Part shown: positions 1 to 11,433 of the stretch, piece by piece
How the letters are laid out: each line of letters opens with the position of its first letter
Position numbering within the stretch: position 1 is the stretch's first letter
Source of the DNA: Epiperipatus broadwayi
Taxonomy: Eukaryota > Onychophora > Udeonychophora > Euonychophora > Peripatidae
Length of the DNA stretch: 64,000 nt
Reading direction: 5' to 3'
NCBI GenBank assembly: GCA_028023455.1
Contig: JAQFVV010012418.1
Location: 7,559,244 to 7,623,243 of the forward strand
Notes under the pieces: model-generated
What the model saw: only the letters and a program-made list of their open reading frames with translations
Told to the model about the DNA's origin: nothing
The model's database searches: none
Translations under genes and position numbers: made by a program

Positions 1-323
1 CAATAAATATATATGCATTTAATTTTAACTTGTCTTTTTTTAAAACTTTTAGCTTTAAACATTTATTTACAAAACTTATTAATGCAGTATTGATCATGGC
101 CAGTTTTCCCAACCATATAATATTATCATTTTTTTTTTATTGAAACGTCTCTCTCAAATATTAGCACAATTTCACATATCAAATATTCATAGTTTACTTT
201 AATTAAACTTTTGAAAGATTATTATAAATAAAATCAACATCATATAGCTATAATATATCTTAAATTTAAAATTTTTTAACAAATTGATATAACAATTTAT
301 GGAGACCCATACAAAAGGGCACA
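1..323 (-). repeat. Candidate 3' LTR remnant of the gypsy element
   Basis: AT-rich sequence without a gene. It lies just beyond the candidate polypurine tract of the adjacent gypsy element. Read on the minus strand it would begin TGTGCCC, which suits an LTR start. The far end would be outside the window, so length and termini cannot be checked, and no matching copy was found near 7.5-11.5 kb. The LTR call is therefore inference from position. Confidence 0.3.
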
Positions 324-325
324 TA

Positions 326-337
326 TCCTCCTCCTTC
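326..337 (-). promoter_or_regulatory. Candidate polypurine tract (plus-strand primer)
   Basis: On the minus strand this reads as a purine run (GAAGGAGGAGGA) followed shortly by TATGTGCCC. In Ty3/gypsy elements such a run just before the 3' LTR primes plus-strand DNA synthesis. It is the best purine run between the pol stop at 1374 and the window edge. A weaker alternative (GGGTGGAGA) lies near 1343. Confidence 0.4.
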
Positions 338-612
338 GGATAAAAATTTTAAATTAACCATCTACCTTCACCTTCTTTAATCTATAATTATCATCTCCAT
401 TTTTTATATAGTTAAAATTTTTTCTTATCATTGAATATCATAATAAATCACTTTAACATGAAATTTTATAAAGCATTGGAACATCACATTAAAATCTCAA
501 CCAGAAAACACTTTTAAATAAAATCATCATAACTTTCTTTTGCTTTATAAAATTAAGTCTCACTTTTCCTTTATTTATATCTTTAATTAGATTAAATTTT
601 TTTTTTTTAATC

Positions 613-1310
613 TTACCATGAAATATCAAGTTTTTTAATTCCTCTAAATAACACCCTTTTATACAAACTAAACTGTGAACACATATTTCTATAATTAACA
701 CTACCTTTTTGAATCACATCTTGCATTTTACTTTTAAACTTGTTGCTAGTTTCATTAGCAGTTTTTAATAAATCATTATCTAATAAATCTATACACTTTT
801 CATCTAAAGAGATTAACTTTATCCCTGAAGATTTATTAATTTTATGATCATTACTACAATATTCATGAAAATTCTTAAATTCATCCATAACTCTTTTCAC
901 AAACTGACCTTTCATAAGATCTATTCACTCTTATCATATTATTCATCAATCTAAAATATTCTTTAGGTTCTCTCAATATTCTTCTATATAATTCATTCCT
1001 TTTATCACTTATTTTAACATACTCTCTATTTTCATTTATTCCTCCCTTAGTCATTATAATGAGTTTTTTATACTCTTCTATCTTTTATTAACTAATTTAT
1101 TATTTAAAATATTTACTTCAACAGATAACTCGATTTCTTTTCTAGTTACTCTGACAAAAAAAATTCATTTCTTCCTAAATTATCATTTACTGACTTAACA
1201 AATGATACCTCATCATATATATTTTTATAAACTAATTCAATAAAATCTTTATTTTCTTCTGCTAACTTACTACATATAATAATAAACTATTTCATGATAT
1301 AAAAAAAATA
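613..1310 (-). pseudogene. Degenerate third ORF downstream of pol, charged and coil-rich
   Basis: Downstream of integrase the minus strand keeps coding character in several short frames. About 44 codons near 1285-1150 end in a stop, another stretch near 1055-920 is rich in Lys, Arg, Glu and Asn, and an open stretch of 100 codons spans 915-613. Composition is Lys/Glu/Asn-rich like the gag coiled coil upstream. No signal peptide, fusion peptide or membrane segment is visible, so nothing identifies it as an envelope gene. It may be an accessory ORF of the retrotransposon or displaced gag-like sequence, broken by frameshifts. Function unknown. Confidence 0.35.
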
Positions 1311-1373
1311 TAAAGTATCTGAACATCACACTGAAAATCTCCACCCACGATACATCTTTTTGAAAATTATCAT

Positions 1374-4300
1374 TCACACTTCAGAAGGATATGGAATCAA
1401 ACTTCTTGCATTATAAGTTCCTTTCTCACCATCTGGTGTGACTAACATAAATGCATTTTCACCTACTTTGCAAGATATTTTATATGGACCCTCATACAGA
1501 CTAAGAAATTTTTTAAATTGATTTCTTTGAAGGTTGCTAACATGGGGTGTTCTAACTAGAACTAAATCATTAACTTTAAATGGATGTGGTTTATTATGGG
1601 ATTTTTTTACTCTCTTTGCACCCATAATATGAAGCTTTACTTTAGCTTGATTAATATCTTCATCCCTATTAATTTGTTCCCTTACAATTGGTATAGGTGT
1701 TTTAATTAATAATGGTTCATGTCTACCATAATGTAAACGAATAGGGGTAAAACCAGTAGATTCATTGTATGTACTATTAATGTAATTAATAACCTCAGGA
1801 AGTTTATGAACCCATTTTTTATGATTATCGGCTACATAAACCCTAAATAATCGACTAAGCTCCCGCATAACACGTTCGCAAGGATTAGACTGAGGGTTTC
1901 TTATGGAGCTCATAACATGTTTGAGGTTTTGATCCTGAATCCACTGATTCCACCTACCAGATATAAAAGCTGTAGCATGATCTGTAAGTATGATTTTTGG
2001 TTTCCCTACTAATGGAAATTGATAATTAAGCATGCATTTAATTACAAAATGTGCACTAGTTTTAGGCACTGGATACGCTGATACAAATTTACTAAAAACA
2101 TCATAGGTTACCAAAATAAACTTCTGTTGTTTAAATGGTGGGAGAGGCCCATAAAAATCAATCGCTAATAATTCATTAGATCGATCTGGAATAATAGGCT
2201 GCATAACACCTACATACGATTTATTACAATATTTAGACTTCAAGCAAGTAGAACATGTTTTAATTTTCCTTATTACCCGTTTATACATTCCATCCCAATA
2301 AAAAATAGATTTTAAGACATACATGATCTTTGGTGCACCATAGTGACCATAACTACAATGAACATACATTATCAATTTATCAATCATAGATTTAGGTACA
2401 ACTATCCTCCATGATTCCCCCTGATTTGACTTTAAATTATACATAAGTAGATTCTGGTACATCTTATACTTGCTAAAAATCCTTTTTATATATTTATTTT
2501 TACTATTTATATTATCATGATTATTTAGGATAGTCATGATTCTATTTAATTTCTGATCCTGACCTTGAATCATAGTGAAATTATTATAATCATCCACTAT
2601 AGATTCATCCCTGACCACATCAACATTGCTAATAATTATATTTTGAGTATTAGGATGTTGGGACATCAGACAAATAGGGTGGCGGCTAAGAATATCAGCA
2701 GGGATATTCTGTCTCCCTTCAATATAGAGAACTCTATAATTGAATTGTTGGAGATACAAGCTCCACCTAACAAGTCTCTCATTACTGAGGTAGCTTTTAT
2801 TTAAAAATTCCAAGCTCCTATGGTCGGTCAACACAATCACCTCTGAACCCAATAAAAATTGACGTAATTTCTGAAAAGCCCAGACAACAGCTAGGGTCTC
2901 CTTTTCAGTAATAGTGTAATTCAACTCAGCACCTCTTAAATGTCGGCTTAAGAAGTACAACACATGAGGTACCTGATCCTCATCGAGCTGATATAACACT
3001 ACTCCCAGACCATAGTAACTACTATCTGTCTGTACATAGAATGTTTTATTAAAGTCAGGATACATTAAAATCACGTGTTTTAAAAATTTATTTTTAATTA
3101 TACTAAATTCATTATCATGGTCAGCAGTCCACTTCCATTTTTCAGTTTTCCTTAATAACCGAGACAAATGTATAGTATCTTCAGCAAAATTGTTATAAAA
3201 TCTATTGTAATAATTACATAATCCAAAAAATGACTTTAATTGTTTTACTGTTTTTGGAATGGGAAAACGCTGAATAGCTGCAATCTTTTCAGGATGGGGC
3301 TGGATTCCATGTTCATTTATTAAATGACCCAGAAAAGTGATTTCTTTTGCTGCTATTGAACATTTCTCCATATTAATTTTGACATTCTTTATATTACATT
3401 CTGTAAAAAATAATTCTAAGTGTTGGAGATGCTCATGTAAATTATCAGAAGCAATAACTATATCATCCACATACATGATGATTTTTTCTTTTAATTGTTT
3501 CGAAAAAATCATGTCCAAACATCTGATCAAGCCAGCACCACTATTAATGAGACCGAAAGGCATTCGTCTGAAAACATACGACTGGCCTTGAAATCGAAAT
3601 GCTGTATACTGCTGATCATTCTCATGCAGTGGTATTTGCCAATAACTAGCTGTCAGATCAAATGTAGAGAAAATTGACCTCTTGTGAAACTTAGTTAAGA
3701 GCTCATGTACAGGTGGAGGAATGTCACGCTCTGGTATAGTTACATTATTTAGCATACGAGCATCTAAACATACCCTAATACTACCATCCTTCTTCTTTAC
3801 AATAACCAATGGGTTCACGTAAGGAGAAGGGCATTTTTTAATTATATTCCACTCTAGCATTTTGTCAATTTGACTCTGTACCTCATCCTTATATTGGTAA
3901 GGAATTGGGTACATCTTTTGATGGAAAGGATCATTACTCTTCAATTTTATCCTATGGGTATATCCCTTTATTATACCAGGGATTTTAGAAAATATGTTTT
4001 TAAAATTGTACATTAATTGATATAAATTTTCACCCAATTTAGAATTTATTGCATAAACATGTTCAATTTTGGCCTTTATGCTGGCATCAATTAATGTATT
4101 TTGGACGCATAATAATTGACTAGAAAAGTTATGCAGACCATATTCAAAATTAAGCCTTTCTTTTTTACAAATAAAAATTTTATTATAAAAATCAATTTGA
4201 CATTTATTTAAAATCATGAAGTCAGCTCCTATTATGGCTTCATGTATTAACCCAGGCATAATAAGGAAAACATGCCCAAACTCTGTATTATTTATTTTGA

Positions 4301-4646
4301 AGGTAATCCAGACTTGTTTATTTGATAACTTTGTCCTCTTTCCATTTGCTAAAGTTACTTGTATTTGCTTTACTGGCAATGAAGGTATATCCCTTTCTGT
4401 ACTCACCAGATTTTGATATGTTGACTCTGATAATATGGAAGCTTGACTTCCAGAGTCAATTAATGCTTCAATTCTGATATTGTTTATGTATAAAATTACA
4501 ATAGGACATTGATAAGTTATAGGTGGTTCGCCTATAGTAAATGGCTCTAAAAAATCAATATCAAGATCTAAAGTATTAAGCATCCACATCTGATCGTTCC
4601 CCATTTTGTTAGCACCGGGTCCTTGCAAAGAGGAACTGACATACAA
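1374..4646 (-). CDS. pol: Ty3/gypsy pol polyprotein (protease-RT-RNase H-integrase)
   Basis: A single open frame of about 1,090 codons without internal stops. Domains in order: aspartic protease with DSG at residues 64-66; reverse transcriptase with the MPFGL motif and YVDD near residues 392-395; RNase H (about 560-690) with the Asp/Glu/Asp/Asp set visible in TDSS, EKETLAV, LTDHRS and PADILSR; integrase with an HHCC zinc finger (about 759-800), catalytic Asp near 829 (AIDFYG), Asp near 888 (LTDHA) and Glu near 922; and a C-terminal GPY/F module (YEGPYKI, about 1053). This is the Ty3/gypsy order. The listed first codon is TTG; the first ATG is residue 15, and the frame opens inside the end of gag, so expression by -1 frameshift from gag is expected rather than independent initiation. 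All catalytic residues are present, so the copy looks young. Confidence 0.95.
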   Translation of the reverse strand: MYVSSSLQGPGANKMGNDQMWMLNTLDLDIDFLEPFTIGEPPITYQCPIVILYINNIRIEALIDSGSQASILSESTYQNLVSTERDIPSLPVKQIQVTLANGKRTKLSNKQVWITFKINNTEFGHVFLIMPGLIHEAIIGADFMILNKCQIDFYNKIFICKKERLNFEYGLHNFSSQLLCVQNTLIDASIKAKIEHVYAINSKLGENLYQLMYNFKNIFSKIPGIIKGYTHRIKLKSNDPFHQKMYPIPYQYKDEVQSQIDKMLEWNIIKKCPSPYVNPLVIVKKKDGSIRVCLDARMLNNVTIPERDIPPPVHELLTKFHKRSIFSTFDLTASYWQIPLHENDQQYTAFRFQGQSYVFRRMPFGLINSGAGLIRCLDMIFSKQLKEKIIMYVDDIVIASDNLHEHLQHLELFFTECNIKNVKINMEKCSIAAKEITFLGHLINEHGIQPHPEKIAAIQRFPIPKTVKQLKSFFGLCNYYNRFYNNFAEDTIHLSRLLRKTEKWKWTADHDNEFSIIKNKFLKHVILMYPDFNKTFYVQTDSSYYGLGVVLYQLDEDQVPHVLYFLSRHLRGAELNYTITEKETLAVVWAFQKLRQFLLGSEVIVLTDHRSLEFLNKSYLSNERLVRWSLYLQQFNYRVLYIEGRQNIPADILSRHPICLMSQHPNTQNIIISNVDVVRDESIVDDYNNFTMIQGQDQKLNRIMTILNNHDNINSKNKYIKRIFSKYKMYQNLLMYNLKSNQGESWRIVVPKSMIDKLIMYVHCSYGHYGAPKIMYVLKSIFYWDGMYKRVIRKIKTCSTCLKSKYCNKSYVGVMQPIIPDRSNELLAIDFYGPLPPFKQQKFILVTYDVFSKFVSAYPVPKTSAHFVIKCMLNYQFPLVGKPKIILTDHATAFISGRWNQWIQDQNLKHVMSSIRNPQSNPCERVMRELSRLFRVYVADNHKKWVHKLPEVINYINSTYNESTGFTPIRLHYGRHEPLLIKTPIPIVREQINRDEDINQAKVKLHIMGAKRVKKSHNKPHPFKVNDLVLVRTPHVSNLQRNQFKKFLSLYEGPYKISCKVGENAFMLVTPDGEKGTYNARSLIPYPSEV

Positions 4647-4654
4647 AGACCTTT

Positions 4655-6013
4655 CTAGTTTAATTTCTTATTACTAGCTTTACTAGTTGGTCTTTTTAAT
4701 ATTGTGGTCACACCACTAGTAGAAGGCTGATTACTTTGATTATCATTTCTATTCCTAACTGTATCGAATCTAACAAATTTTCTTAAGTATGGAGACATCT
4801 TATCTCTATCCCTGTATTCATATCTCCTTTTAAACCCTGCAGAAGATCTCATACCAGTATTGACATTAACATTGGATAAAGGATAATTATTTCTCTCTTT
4901 ATTTAACTTAAATCTATTGTCTATAGATATCTCAGCTACCTCAAGAGCATCTAACACCTCTGAAACCTCTTCTATCGAACAACGATCAGAAGCTATCAGT
5001 AACTGTTCGACATTTTTAGGCAAATTATGTCTTACTATTCTCACAATCTGTCCTTCTGATAATGGACAAGCAGTTAATGTTTTCAATCTAACAGCCTGAT
5101 TTCTAAAAAAACTTGTATAACTACCTTTGCTGATATGGTATTTTTCCTGGGTAATTTGGTATCTAATACTATCTTGCTTATCAGAGTTCCAAAAACTTCC
5201 TATAATAAGACATTTAAAATCGCCGTAAGTTACTGGTTTTTCAAAAAGTGACTGCCACCAATCTTTGGCAATTCCATATAAATGGTTGCTACAAACTGCT
5301 ACTTTTTCTTTCTCTGATAATGAACATATGGAAAATAATTCATCTAAATTATTCAAGAACTCTGAGGGATTTTCTATATACTCTCCCTTAAATGGCTTAA
5401 TTTTTATAAAACGTAAGGCCATCGAATTATTTGCACTTCCCTCATAATTAACAATTTCTCTAACCGGTCTGCTATCAATTTCTTTAACAACAGTGTGTTC
5501 TGATTGATTACTATCACCTTTCTTTACAGATTCTACTTTGTTTATTAGTGATAAATTAATATAATCTTCATATGTCTTATCAATTACTTTCTCTTTTACT
5601 AATTCTGTCCTTGTATCATTTACATTTTTCATCTCTATCTGGTTACATATCTGTTGAAATTTTCCCTCAAAATCAATCTGTTCAAGTACTTGTTTAACAT
5701 ACACTTTCTGCTCCTTTCTAAATTCGTCTAAATTTTTATCTAATATTTCCTTGTACTTATCACTATTTTGTTCTAATATACCCGCTTGCTCTTTTATGTC
5801 ATTTTTCATACGTTTCAAATTCTCACCTACCTTTGATCGATATTTATGTTCATCGATTCTTTTAATATCTAGATCCTTAAATTTTTCTATTAGTTCCTTT
5901 TCTATCTCATCCTTTATATCTACTTTAGTCTGAACTATTGTACTTCTAACACTTCTAATGTTCCTCACTAACATTATCAATATGGCTTTTAACTCCACAA
6001 ATCTCATTGTCAA
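4655..6013 (-). CDS. gag: Gypsy gag, capsid-bearing part
   Basis: 452 codons. The first part (about 1-140) continues a charged coiled coil. A retrotransposon capsid-like region follows (about 195-360): a KIKPFKGEY segment, a conserved Trp pair (DWWQ), and the Phe/Arg pattern of retrotrans_gag domains. The C-terminus is basic and Asn/Ser-rich and lacks a CCHC zinc knuckle, which most gypsy gag proteins carry. It overlaps the upstream coiled-coil frame by 59 nt in a different frame (+1), and the protein character carries on smoothly across that overlap, so the two probably form one gag that was split by an indel or is joined by frameshifting. The stop codon at 4655-4657 sits right after a possible -1 slippery site leading to pol. 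Confidence 0.8.
   Translation of the reverse strand: MTMRFVELKAILIMLVRNIRSVRSTIVQTKVDIKDEIEKELIEKFKDLDIKRIDEHKYRSKVGENLKRMKNDIKEQAGILEQNSDKYKEILDKNLDEFRKEQKVYVKQVLEQIDFEGKFQQICNQIEMKNVNDTRTELVKEKVIDKTYEDYINLSLINKVESVKKGDSNQSEHTVVKEIDSRPVREIVNYEGSANNSMALRFIKIKPFKGEYIENPSEFLNNLDELFSICSLSEKEKVAVCSNHLYGIAKDWWQSLFEKPVTYGDFKCLIIGSFWNSDKQDSIRYQITQEKYHISKGSYTSFFRNQAVRLKTLTACPLSEGQIVRIVRHNLPKNVEQLLIASDRCSIEEVSEVLDALEVAEISIDNRFKLNKERNNYPLSNVNVNTGMRSSAGFKRRYEYRDRDKMSPYLRKFVRFDTVRNRNDNQSNQPSTSGVTTILKRPTSKASNKKLN
4658..4664 (-). promoter_or_regulatory. Candidate -1 ribosomal frameshift site, gag to pol
   Basis: On the minus strand the last gag codons read A TTA AAC followed at once by the TAG stop. This differs by one base from the canonical heptamer T TTA AAC. 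The pol frame is -1 relative to gag and is open only from about 6 nt upstream of this heptamer, because a TAA in the pol frame lies just before it. The overlap window is therefore very small and contains this site. Ty3/gypsy elements commonly express pol by -1 frameshifting; slippage here is inferred. Confidence 0.5.
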
Positions 6014-6923
6014 CCTTCAATTTATAACTATCAATTTTTAAAGCTAAATCACTATTATTTATTCTACACTGATTAATAGATTCTTCTATTTGACCTTTCA
6101 AACTCTTAATAGTGTTTTCCGAAAATTCACAAAATCTTCTTTCCAATAATTCCTGATTCTTATCATCAATCTGTATAACTTCTATCTTTAAAGATTCAAT
6201 TACTTCCTCATTCTTACTAAACTTTAAATCAAGATTATCAAATTTATCTTCCACTTCTTTTTTAAAATTCTTTACAATTTCAGAATTATCATCAATCTTT
6301 TTATTTATATTATCTATACAAAATCTGATTTCTTCTCTGTCTTTATTTAAGTCTTCTTTAACTTCTCTAATATTTTCCTCAAGAGATCCTAACTTCATAT
6401 TCATATCTTCTTTAAAAGAATCAAATCTAATACTATTTTTATTACTCTCCTCTTTCATATCTTCTTTAAAAGCTTTCATATCTTCTTTAAAAGAATCAAA
6501 TCTAATACTATTTTTATTACTCTCCTCTTTCATATCTTCTTTAATTTTATTCACTGAATCAACAATACCTTGACTCATTAATTCAAAACGCTTCATGAAA
6601 TCAAACATCGAGAAGTTCTCTATATTTTTCTCAGTTTTTATTACTTCTTTCTCTACTGTTTTAAAAATTATCTCTTCCTCCTCCTCTATTTCACTATCCA
6701 TATTTTGAGTATTTTCTACTATTGTCTCAAAATCTACTAATTTCTCCACTTCTTTTCTCTCCTCACAACTATTATCCTCAACAATAAAATTAGACATCTC
6801 AACTTCTAAATTTTTATCCCAGTTATTCATTTCTATATTTTTAAAATTCAGTTCTAGTAGTATGCAGTACTTATTATCAATATTTTCAAAAAAATAATTC
6901 CCTACCAACCTTTCCATCTCCAC
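5955..6923 (-). CDS. Gypsy gag N-terminal coiled-coil region
   Basis: 322 codons starting at an ATG, very rich in Lys, Glu, Asp, Asn and Ser with heptad-like spacing through most of its length, hence a long predicted coiled coil. It contains a tandemly duplicated segment (about residues 130-175) around the motif RFDSFKEDM, encoded by a 75-bp DNA repeat. There is no zinc finger or membrane segment. It ends within the start of the capsid-bearing frame, one frame away; coil character continues in that frame, so it is best read as the N-terminal half of gag. It is in the same frame as pol. Whether the break is a mutation or a programmed shift cannot be decided from one copy. Confidence 0.65.
   Translation of the reverse strand: MEMERLVGNYFFENIDNKYCILLELNFKNIEMNNWDKNLEVEMSNFIVEDNSCEERKEVEKLVDFETIVENTQNMDSEIEEEEEIIFKTVEKEVIKTEKNIENFSMFDFMKRFELMSQGIVDSVNKIKEDMKEESNKNSIRFDSFKEDMKAFKEDMKEESNKNSIRFDSFKEDMNMKLGSLEENIREVKEDLNKDREEIRFCIDNINKKIDDNSEIVKNFKKEVEDKFDNLDLKFSKNEEVIESLKIEVIQIDDKNQELLERRFCEFSENTIKSLKGQIEESINQCRINNSDLALKIDSYKLKVDNEICGVKSHIDNVSEEH
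6402..6545. repeat. 75-bp tandem duplication inside gag
   Basis: The string CATATCTTCTTTAAAAG starts at 6402 and again at 6477, and a shorter related string starts at 6456 and 6531, giving a period of 75 bp and nearly two copies with few differences. 75 is a multiple of three, so the reading frame is kept and the coiled coil is lengthened by 25 residues. Confidence 0.85.
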
Positions 6924-7482
6924 TCAATTCACTTCTACAATTAATCATAAAATATCATCTTTTAAAACTCTACACTATTTATTATTAACCAATTATATAA
7001 CTACAACTAACAAAATTGTGTCATGTCATTAATTTTCACACCTATGATCCACAGACAATTTGCACATAATATATTATATTCAATATACATTTAAAATATC
7101 TTAAGAATTGACATGGTCATATTACAAAATAATTATTTGCCACATTTTCATAATTTACATATTTATTTACTTATTAATTTAAAAATAACCTAGTATTTAA
7201 TTTTTAAATAATCATATTATAGATACCATATGAAACTATAATAACTTTAATAATAAGATTTTTATCTTAATATTATAATTAACATCTAACCAATTATAAC
7301 TACTATTATAGAAATACTAAACTATTTATATTTAATAAAATATACTAATCATTAATTCCTAAATTATACATTTTAACCTATACACTATTTTTTACTAACA
7401 AATCTATAACTATCACTCTATTCCCCTAACATATATCAAGCCCTAAAAATTGTACACCAAAATCCTTAACTAAATATCTAAG

Positions 7483-7503
7483 CCTATCACGTTTGGGCAC
7501 CAA
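7483..7503 (-). promoter_or_regulatory. Candidate tRNA primer-binding site of the gypsy element
   Basis: On the minus strand the site reads TGGTGCCCAAACGTG, close to the familiar primer-binding sequence complementary to lysine tRNA (TGGCGCCCAACGTG). It lies about 560 bp upstream of the gag start, where minus-strand DNA priming would begin. A short direct repeat, CACCAAAATCCTTA, occurs at both 7455 and 7499. The adjoining 5' LTR could not be delimited. Confidence 0.45.
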
Positions 7504-10500
7504 AATCCTTACTACCGTTTGTACCCTCACTTCCAGAAATATAATATAACTTAAAATATGACTAGCTCAATTAAATTGTTATGCTCGGCTAAAATATGTA
7601 TAACTATTATTAATATATTTTTATAATACTATATCTTATCAGATTTAGTACAACTAACAGAAAATTAATATGGTTCAATATCATGCACTAATTAAATAAG
7701 TATTTATTAAATCATGAGACTATGAAGTGAAGTTACAAGTGGTAATATGAATTTACATTGAGCCTATGTCTTCTAAGACATTATCTCAATGGCATAAGAA
7801 TACTATTACCTCTTTATTATCTCACTAATACATCTATAGCACTCCTATGTCTTTTATAAAATTAACTAACTTCAATAATAGTAATAAATAAATCTCAATC
7901 TTTTTATCAAAGAAATATAACTAAATAATCTCAGGTTCTTTTAATTATCTTAAAGTAATAATACTTCTTGCAGATAGGCATGATAAGGGATTTAATATCA
8001 AACCTAACTACACCTAACTTATAATAATAATGAATAACTAATAATAACAATCTCCAGTGTATAAGTTAACCTTATCTATTTTATTATACTACTAATCATT
8101 AAGAAAACAAGTAAATCATCTACATGTCTTTCTATCTTCATATAGTATCTTAATTGAGAATATAATAAAATCTTATAATTTAATAATATGTGGCAATAAA
8201 TAATATTATACTCTTATATTGTGCATTATAATTATTTTTGTGACCATTATAACATAATATGTTAATGTCAATGAATTTCTATAAATTATATTAAGAAAAT
8301 ACTGTATTTTTTTTAAAAAAAATAATAATAATTTAATTCATATTGTGCAAATATTATGTTTTATTCAAATTATCTGTTGTCAAATGCTGTGGTGCAAAAT
8401 AATGAATTCGACACACTTTTAAAACAACTTAAACAAATTTATTTACATCAACTTTAATAAACAACTTATATACATTATTTACATTACAAGTGGAAATCAA
8501 GAAAAATAAAAATAAGAAAAATAATAATAATACAAGATTCTTACATTGTTGTTATTTCTATAATCCAAAATAAATAATCCATACATTTCTTAAATGTTTT
8601 ATCAGTAACATTTAATTGAGTTTATGAACTTATATTTTACTAGATATCATTTATAATCACTTAGTACAATAGAAGGCTTTTATGTAAAATATCACTTATG
8701 TAGCACATGTAAAATAAACAAACTTTAATAATTAAAATGCTACTCCATTTAAGTATTATAGCTATTTCTATTATAATGTAACTATTATGTATTACATTTA
8801 TTATTAGCATTAACTAAATATCAACTAATGTATAGATTGATATAACTTTGTAATATTATGTGACTTTTATTGATTACATAATTATTTACTTCATTCTGAT
8901 GTAATTTCATAATATATGTCTTACCAAAATATGCAATACATATATGTTCTTTTCTTAAAATAATATTTTTAAAATTATTCAACAATTTTGTGAAGACAAA
9001 ATTTTTATTTATAAATTACCAATTTTTATAAAGTTATTATATTAAAATAAAATTCTATGATTCTTTTCCATTTAAACTACTATTCTTTTCTACTTGTTAT
9101 TCCTATTCCCTCTTAATAAAATCTTATCTTCAAGTATCATTCTAATCTTATTTAACTTCAGTATCAGCTTACCAATTTTTTAAAAAAAAATGACTATCCA
9201 AACTCTCTTATATCTCATCATCTATATATGATAAACCCTTCAAACAAAATATAAATTTCTATATAAAATTAATTTAACTTGTCTAATAAAAAAAAAAAAA
9301 TATAGATATATTTTTTTACCTCTTACTAACTTGAAAATAAATATAAATGACTCATACTAATATAATAAATCAAATTCCTAATATTATAATAGAAAACATT
9401 AAAGTGTATTCACAAAAGAATCATATAATTATTTCTGGATAACTCTTATTACGTTGTAATAAATTTATATTATAGAATAAAGTATGCATATTAAAATAAA
9501 ACTATTATTGATAATATTATGCGTGTATATTCTTTAAATATTTATACATTCACTCAACAATCAAATAATATTTGGTTTATCTAAAGAAAACAAAGCAAAA
9601 TACATTAAATTATTAATATTATATAATTATTACCATAAATGATACTCCAATTTATAATCAGCCAAACGATGTCCTCCAGGATTATAGTTTTACAAAATAA
9701 TATCACATTTATACTCAACAATTATTCTTAAAATATTACGTGTTGTAAAATTCTATAAAAAAAAATAAACTTTATGAAATTAAATGTTATATTAATGTGT
9801 AGTTACTTTTAAAATGTACCTATCTTATCTCTAATAGATCAATAAATAATTAAATATCTATGTTAGTTAAGAAAACAAAATATGTTACATAAAATCCAAC
9901 GGTGTCTTCTTTCCACCCACAATTGTTCTTTTTTCCTAGGCACAACATTTTACCAACATCACATCCTTTTCCGGTACATCACGTGTTTAAACAGTTTTTA
10001 TGAAATAAATGAAAACGTTTTTTTTTTAAAAAAAATAAGATAAAATAAGTTCCACCATAAAGAAACAAAATAATAATTAAAACAGTTTATAGGATCCGGA
10101 TTTATTTAAAAGTTATTATCTTCCTAGGATTAATCAATAGTTAAATGTTTAATTTAAGTTTTTATAAAAATTGACTTGGATATCCTCGTATACTTCTGTG
10201 CGCATTTCTTTAAATATTCAGCAAAACATTTTTTAAAATTTTCTATATAACCAGCATATAGAATTTAAATATTATAACATTTTTTTTTTATAGGTATTTA
10301 CTTATCAATTAATTTTCCGATTTATCTGCCTTTTAAAATTATCGAAATTTAGTCTTTTAAACAACAAAGACTTAATAAGGCAAGTATTTCTGCAATTATT
10401 ATTAACTTCCATATCTTTACCAAAAGATATATTAAAATATATAATTTAAAAATACTTTCTTCATAAAGAAGTATTTATCTTTCTTTAACATATTTGTTTA

Positions 10501-11432
10501 TAAGAAATCAATTATAATCAACTTTTAAATTCATATAATGTCCAATATATTATTTTTATCCAACTAGTAATTCTCCTAGTTAATCCAGCGTTCACTATAT
10601 TTTTAATATAAGGCTTCCAACACATTTTATCATTATACAATATTTTCATGATTATTTGATAGTAAAATTGAGCTTTGATAGAGACGATCAATAGGGAATT
10701 ATAAATAAATTAGCACTGCATATTTAACGGTAAACTTTTATAAAATTATTTAGAACTACTCTCTTATAAATTAAGAAACTATTACGAGAGCGTCTATAAT
10801 TTTTTACTTAGCTATATTTAATAGCACACTTCACTTAAAAGAAATTACAATCACCCCCTGAACAATTGAACCTCCGTTTTTATACCGGAATAAATTACCC
10901 ACTTGATTGGTAAATTAAACAATCACCTTGCTAGCCTATTTACATATCTTACCAACAATACGAAATTAAAAATAAATAATGACTTATTTAATATTTATTA
11001 TTTATTACATTATTTAATTCTTAAATTAATTTTTATCATTTATTTAAATCCATTAAACATTTTTTAAAAATATATGTTTTACTTTATTTCACTTTTAACT
11101 TTTATAAGACTATTTTTCTAAACAAATTAAGTCTATTTTTATTCATTATATTTTTTAAACAGTATTTTAAAAATCAGATTTAATATTTCACACTAATTAT
11201 TTTTATTTTTATCTCGTGATAGCCAATATAATATTTATAAATTTTATAATAGAATTTTAAAACAGTTTTGCAACTTTACTAAAAAACTTACAAGCATATG
11301 TGTACATATGTCTATCTGTCACCTGATTTACAACACAGATATAAACGCTTGTAATTATCTAAAAATAAACGAACAATTCAATTTTATAAAATAAATATTT
11401 TTTTAAAACAAATAATATACTATAACAATTAA
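7504..11432. other. AT-rich region without recognised genes
   Basis: Extremely AT-rich with many short A and T runs. No coding-like frame or identifiable element was seen on either strand. Its start should contain the 5' LTR of the gypsy element if that is complete, but no repeat of the 1-323 sequence was recognised. Confidence 0.6.
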
Positions 11433-11433
11433 T

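Noticed and set aside
7504-11432. 5' LTR of the gypsy element
   Set aside because: No segment matching 1-323 was found, so boundaries cannot be given.
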